In this document: in pieces, positions 58,780 through 64,000 of the stretch | Layout of the letters: each line of letters opens with the position of its first letter | How positions within the stretch are numbered: the first letter of the stretch is position 1 | Assembly: GCA_002943765.1 (NCBI GenBank) | Contig: PQWQ01000005.1 | Span: 3,721,001 to 3,785,000, forward strand | Direction of reading: 5' to 3' | From: Psoroptes ovis | Taxonomy: Eukaryota > Arthropoda > Arachnida > Sarcoptiformes > Psoroptidae | DNA length: 64,000 nt | The notes under the pieces: generated by a model | The model's input: the letters and a program-made list of their open reading frames with translations, nothing else | The model's database searches: none | What the model was told of the DNA's origin: nothing | Program-made: the position numbers and the translations under genes

Positions 58780-59489
58780 CTGTAATTTGATTATCATTGA
58801 TTTACCAAAAACAAATTGAAATAAAATTACAATTTTGAAAACATTCAATCAAATAAATGCCTTTGATTTGCCTTTGATTTTGATGCTGAAAATTCATAAC
58901 ATTTCATTTCATTACATCCACTATTCAATCATACAGAGTGAATTGAAGGTGTATGTAAGAAATAATTTCGACAAGCAAAATAAATCTGAATCACAAATGT
59001 GAACAAAGGTGAGAAAAATGACAGATTTAAATGATTGGCAATGAATCATTCAATCACAGCAGTGAAAATATTGGTTAATGCATTTTCTTTTCATTTTTTT
59101 TTCAAACACATTTTGATCGATGCTAAACATGACAAAATAATGGTTAATGATTCATCAAATCAAATGAAAATAATGACCATGAATCAAAGACTTTAAGAAA
59201 AAATGATTGATGATCAATCATTCGTTCCTCGATTTGTTTATGGTCGAACATCATGTTATCATTATCGACATTAGCAAAACTAAATGAAAAAACTTTTATT
59301 TTTCTCAAGGAAATTACATAGTAGCAGTATTTATAATTATTGAAAACATCCAAAAATTCAAAGTAACAGTTGATGATGATTATGATGAATCATAAATATT
59401 ATTTCACATACACATCATCATAATCAAATTTGATTGAATCTGACATTCAAATAATATACAATGATAATTATTAAATCCATTTAATGCTT

Positions 59490-59634
59490 ATGGCATATAT
59501 GCATGAATGGTGATGCATCAAATGTATTTGATACGTACGAAAAGTTCATTCGGCTTAATCAATAACTGTTGCTTATGAAAATCGGCCAAAACTTTTCGGA
59601 CAACCTGATAATATTTGATGCATGATATATGCCA
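59490..59634. repeat. Imperfect palindrome interrupted by a MITE
   Basis: Left arm 59490-59527 (ATGGCATATATGCAT ... ATGCATCAAATGTATT) and right arm 59609-59634 (AATATTTGATGCATGATATATGCCAT in reverse sense) are inverted copies. A type A MITE at 59531-59606 sits exactly between them. Confidence 0.7.
59531..59606 (-). mobile_element. Type A MITE inside a palindrome
   Basis: Left end reduced to ACGTACGAAAAG; right end canonical. Confidence 0.9.
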
Positions 59635-60132
59635 TTTAAATTTTTTTTTTGTGGCTTAATATTTATATGGACAAAAATAATAATAATAATAAATATCCAT
59701 TATTTTGATTGATGTTTATGTGTGTTTTTTTTCATTTCACATTATATTATTATAATAATAATAAAAATGATTTATCCAACCATTTAGTGTTGATGAATAT
59801 TCACATATTTTATTTCTGGGCCGAACCCTATGGGTTCCAACCAAAACAAAATATTATTATTATTTTTCCCAGAAAAATAATGAATAAAATTCCATTCAAA
59901 TTCATGATTTCATTGAATTTCGATTGAATAGTTCCGGAATCTCATAACTTTAGACTTCAAAAATGATGATGAACAAGAAATGATTCAACTGGTCATTTCT
60001 TTTTATGAATAGACGATTATTATTTGTCATAGATATTTATATGACAAATAAGCGAATGAATTTCAAAATTCCGATTGAATGAATTTTTGGATGATGAAAA
60101 TTTACATTCGAAGACATATACATTGAAATATT

Positions 60133-60210
60133 AGATTGTCCGAAAAGTTGTGGCCGATTTTCATATGAGCAACTTTATTGATTAAGCCGAATGAACTTTT
60201 CGGACAGCCT
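60133..60210 (+). mobile_element. Type A MITE
   Basis: Left AGATTGTCC, right GGACAGCCT, the same pair as the copy at 26251. Confidence 0.94.
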
Positions 60211-60564
60211 AATAATAATTTTTCATTGAAAGCTTTAAAATTTTTTTTCGGGAAAATTTCTGAGAATTTTTTCCGAAAAAAAATAAAATAAAATTTAATG
60301 ATCGATCTTCAAACATTGATGAAATTGTGTTTTCACTGTGAATTTTGACTGCGGAAAACGAAAATAATTTAAAATTTCCTGATAAAAGCAGCAGTATCAT
60401 TGGGAACAAACAAGATGAATCCATTATATTTCTCCGATATCATTGCCAAAATTGAGCCCAGAATTCGCTCTCTGATATTTTCTTCGATGATTAAAAACAT
60501 TTAAATAATTTTTTCAATGAAAAAAAATTAATTAATTTAATCACATGAATGATTTTTATTGATC

Positions 60565-60644
60565 AAAGTTGTCCGAAAAGTACTGACCGATTTTCATATG
60601 AGCAACTCTGATTGATTAAGCCGAATAAACTTTTCGGACAACGT
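60565..60644 (+). mobile_element. Type A MITE
   Basis: Left AAAGTTGTCC; right GGACAACGT. Confidence 0.92.
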
Positions 60645-60996
60645 AATATTTTATGGATGTTTTTCGCTTGCTTCTTCTGAGGAAATTTATCAACAAAATA
60701 ATTTTCGGTCCTTGTCATCATCACCAACCTTGGATCATCATCTTTGAATATTTGTTGTGAAGCATTTGAGAAGCAAATGTTTGCCAGCCAGCCAACAAAA
60801 CATTCCGATCCAAGAGTATCCAAGAATTTATTTGGCCAAATTCAATTCAGAATTTAATGTCATGAATTAAATGGCTAATTTCTGCCTTGTTTTTTTGTTT
60901 ATGAATTTTGTTTTTTCAGTCCATTGAATCTATTTTATTTTGCTTCGGTCCCGAAATTATTCAATGATTCAAGCGAAATCATTTTTTCTCTGTATT

Positions 60997-61073
60997 CGGT
61001 TGTCCGAAAAGTTTTGACCGATTTTCATGAACAATTTCAATTGATTAAGCCGAATGAACTTTTCGGACAGCCT
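60997..61073 (+). mobile_element. Type A MITE
   Basis: Left TCGGTTGTCC; inner TTTTGACCG. Confidence 0.93.
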
Positions 61074-62618
61074 AATATTTCGCATGGATACAAATAAATA
61101 AAAAAACATTTGTATTTAAAGAACATCTTTACAAACATGAATTTAAAAATGTTCAAAGCTTTTATATCTTTCAGAAATATATATCGATGAAAATTTAATC
61201 TTACGATGATGTATTTTAAGCTTATTTGAAGATTGTGTTTTGACCGAATTTCGGCTTTGAAAATCATTTTTCGATTGTTTGAAATAATAATAAATGAAAA
61301 ATATATCAATTGATACATTATCAATGCTTGTATCGCTATTATTATTGATTTTTAGATCAATTTATGATCGATATATGAAATGATGATGATTAATGTTATT
61401 TTAATTGCTTATATTCTTTGTGTATATTTCTTCAGACCAAAGGATCATAAAGGATTTTCTTTAAAAAAAAAAATGCAAGGATCAATTGATTCGAGAAAAA
61501 TGCTAAGAATTTTGATCCGAGAGAATCAAAGATGACTTAGAATGATGTAAGTCAATAATAATAAGAGGATAAATGTCGAAAAGGTCATTAAAGATGATGA
61601 AAGGTTTATCATCGTCATTATTTTTAGGAATTTTAAAATGGTGAATACATCGGAAATTTTGCTTGGAGCTCTATTTTTCGGAAAATTTTTGAAATTTTTA
61701 ATTGCTTTTCATATTTAATGATTTCTGGGAACAAAGAGTAATTGGTCAGAATTTTTTTCAAGGAAAAATTATTTGAACACTATTCATCGATACATAATGA
61801 ACAAAGACTTTGAAAAATTATATCAAGTTAATTATGGCTGTCAAGATAATTGTTCGAAAACACAAAATTTTCAAAATTCTCGAAATTCAAATTATTAACG
61901 AAACATTTAAATTGTTTGAGATGAAATTATGAGATGTTCAAAGAGAAATTAATTATATTGCAACATTTTAAATGTGGAATTTCGATGGGAATTCATCAAA
62001 AATCACAAAATGAAATTCTTCATTCTCGCATATGAATGACATTTCAAAGAAAATTTTGAAATTCCAAAATTCAATGTGTGTATTTGTGTATGGAAATTTT
62101 TGATGAAATTTTCCGAACAAATTCTGTAAGAATGGAAGAAGAATGCTTTTACAAATATTCACATATTCATTCAACCATTGTGATCATTTGTATATCATTG
62201 ACTAATTTACTGCATAATAATGACAATGACAACAACAATAACTATAACCATGAACGACGACGACGACCAAATTTTAAATTGTAATAACGTGATTTTTATT
62301 TTGATTATTATTATTACTAGGGCTATTGGTTAATATTATCACCATCATTATCATTATTATGATTATGATTATCACAGATACATGATTCAATATCTTCTGA
62401 TGAATTGATCATCATCATTTGTTTATATTTTCGGATGAATTTAAGTGATAATTTCACTTGATTATTATGATCATCATCACCATCGAATTCATGTGAAATT
62501 CAATGAATTTGAGAATTTTCTGTTTCATTTTAATACTTTCAAACTATAATATTATTTAAAATGATGCATTGTTCGACATTGGTATATTTGGTTATTTGCA
62601 AATATCAGTGAATATATT

Positions 62619-62696
62619 AGACTGTACGAAAAGTTTTGGCCGATTTACATCGAGCAACTTCGATTGATTAAGCCGGATGAACTTTACGGACAACCT
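62619..62696 (+). mobile_element. Type A MITE
   Basis: Left AGACTGTACG; right TTACGGACAACCT. Confidence 0.92.
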
Positions 62697-63260
62697 CTAA
62701 TATATTCGATAAAATTTTTTGATAATTCACAAGTCTGTTTCAAAAAAAATTTTAAGGAAAATTATTTCACATCTCTGTTTTATAGTCAAGTTGTTATCTT
62801 TATTTTTTATTTCTTGAAATAAACAACAATAATAATGAATATCGTATATCTCAGTGTAAAACTAGGGAAAAAAACTAATAAAGTCAATAATATGCACTGA
62901 TTGCAGCCTGGCTTCAATGGCCTTTTACAATGAATTTCAATGATATTTCCTACGGTTTCTTCCGCTGTTTATTTTTTTTGTCTTCAATGTTATTACTTAT
63001 TCAATTTACTGCTGTTTTTTTTCTAAGAAAAAATAATAAAAGTCGATAACAGAGAAGATGGGGAAAAAATGTGAAAATTCTCATTATTACTCGGTGTTTC
63101 AAAGTCTCTCTCTCTCTCTTTTTCCTGGCGTCTATTCATTCATAAGACCCCATAGATATTTTGTTCCCTAATAAAGTCGATGGTGTTTCAAAGGATCTCA
63201 AAAAAAAAAAAAAAAACAGCAACAAAATGTAATCAGAAAATAAGAACATGGAAAATATTT

Positions 63261-63339
63261 TGGTTGTCCGAAAAGTTTTGGCCGATTTTCATCTACCAAC
63301 TCTATTGTGATTAAGGGGAATAAACTTTTCGGACAACCT
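63261..63339 (+). mobile_element. Type A MITE
   Basis: Left TGGTTGTCC; centre TCTACCAACTCTATTGTG. Confidence 0.93.
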
Positions 63340-64000
63340 ATGAATATTTTGAAATTAAAATTGAAATTATTATCACAAGAAATAATAATAATATCAATAT
63401 TAATATTGATATTACATGTGAAACATCATCATTGTCACACATACGATTCACATTTATTTTCATTTATTGTTTTTTTTTTGATAATTTTAAGAAAAGAAAT
63501 GAAGGAATGAAGGCAAAGAAATTCCGTAAATTCAATTGAAATTTCAATTTCATTTCATTTTCTTATATTTTTTATTAAATAAATTTTCTTAAATAAATTT
63601 TATTTATTTTCACCATCAACATCAACATTCAATAACGCTGCAATATGGCTGCATTAGAATTCTGGAAAAATTTCGGGAAAAATTTTCGGAAGAAGCTCGA
63701 AACAAATAATATCAAAAATACAAGGTTTTTTTTTCATTTTGTGATTCTTAGCAGCGATAATAGTAGTAGGCAGAAATTCATCATCATTTATCCATCTTTT
63801 AATTTTAATTTTAGTTTCATTTCATTTTCTTTTCATTTGTTTGTTTGGCAATAAGGTTTTGCTATATGAAATAATAATAATAATGGTGAAAATTTGAAAT
63901 TTTCAGTTTTCAGATTCCTGGAAAATATTTGAAGTTTTAGGCCCTAAAAACAATGGGAATTGTTTGAAATTTTATTTCAAATTTCCAAACACTGTTTTAG

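Larger units (their letters stand above)
58780..64000. other. 5' intron or upstream region of gene 2
   Basis: No exon with a convincing signal peptide and phase-1 donor was found on the - strand. Six MITEs and AT-rich simple sequence are present. Confidence 0.5.

Noticed and set aside
60209..60424. MDSSCLFPMILLLLSG, a possible signal peptide for gene 2 on the - strand
   Set aside because: Hydrophobic core is short and the only phase-1 donor nearby (CACA|GTGAAA) is weak; kept as a remote possibility only.
62078..62284. Open frame ending NHERRRRPNFKL on the + strand
   Set aside because: Low-complexity Asn/Asp run with no domain or splice context; no neighbouring gene on this strand.
463..63339. 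Recurring peptides such as NELFGQP, GCPKSSFGLI and LLSEKF in many short ORFs
   Set aside because: They are translations of the MITE ends in different frames, not a protein family.
1..64000. tRNA, rRNA and spliceosomal snRNA genes
   Set aside because: No cloverleaf with a GTTCRANNC arm and no recognisable rRNA or U-snRNA core was seen on either strand by eye.

Overview
This is a gene-poor, AT-rich (roughly 70-75% A+T by eye) nuclear segment of an arthropod. The large spliced genes with GT-AG introns, Asn/Gln/Ser/Thr-rich coding low complexity and sidestep-family receptors point to an arthropod; the very AT-rich style would suit an acariform (astigmatan-type) mite, but the species is an inference.

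Two paralogous genes encode sidestep-like cell-surface receptors of the immunoglobulin superfamily. They face each other tail to tail. Gene 1 (+ strand, 17084-41658, 13 predicted coding exons, 1207 residues) has a signal peptide, five Ig domains, one fibronectin type III domain, one membrane helix and a low-complexity cytoplasmic tail. Gene 2 (- strand, 58779-48567, 12 predicted exons, about 1444 residues seen) has the same order, but its signal-peptide exon was not found and may lie beyond the right edge. All exon junctions were chosen by eye from splice sites, reading phase and paralogue alignment. The phases agree throughout and both models stay open to a terminal stop. In insects, Sidestep-family proteins are guidance cues or receptors that pair with Beaten-path-family proteins; the same role here is inferred from homology.

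Region by region: 1-16.6 kb is intergenic, with repeats and one possible 5' non-coding exon. 16.7-17.2 kb holds the predicted promoter and signal-peptide exon of gene 1, followed by a 12.9 kb first intron. 30.0-41.7 kb holds the rest of gene 1. 41.7-48.6 kb is the interval between the two 3' ends and carries a minisatellite of about 3.2 kb with a 44-bp unit. 48.6-58.8 kb is gene 2. 58.8-64 kb is upstream or 5' intron sequence of gene 2.

The most striking non-genic feature is a dense swarm of about 85 very short (75-85 bp) terminal-inverted-repeat elements of mariner/Tc1 type, about one per 750 bp, in both orientations, in introns and intergenic DNA but never in a predicted exon. They fall into three related groups (A, B, C). 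No transposase gene is visible. One separate hAT-like non-autonomous element lies in intron 2 of gene 1.
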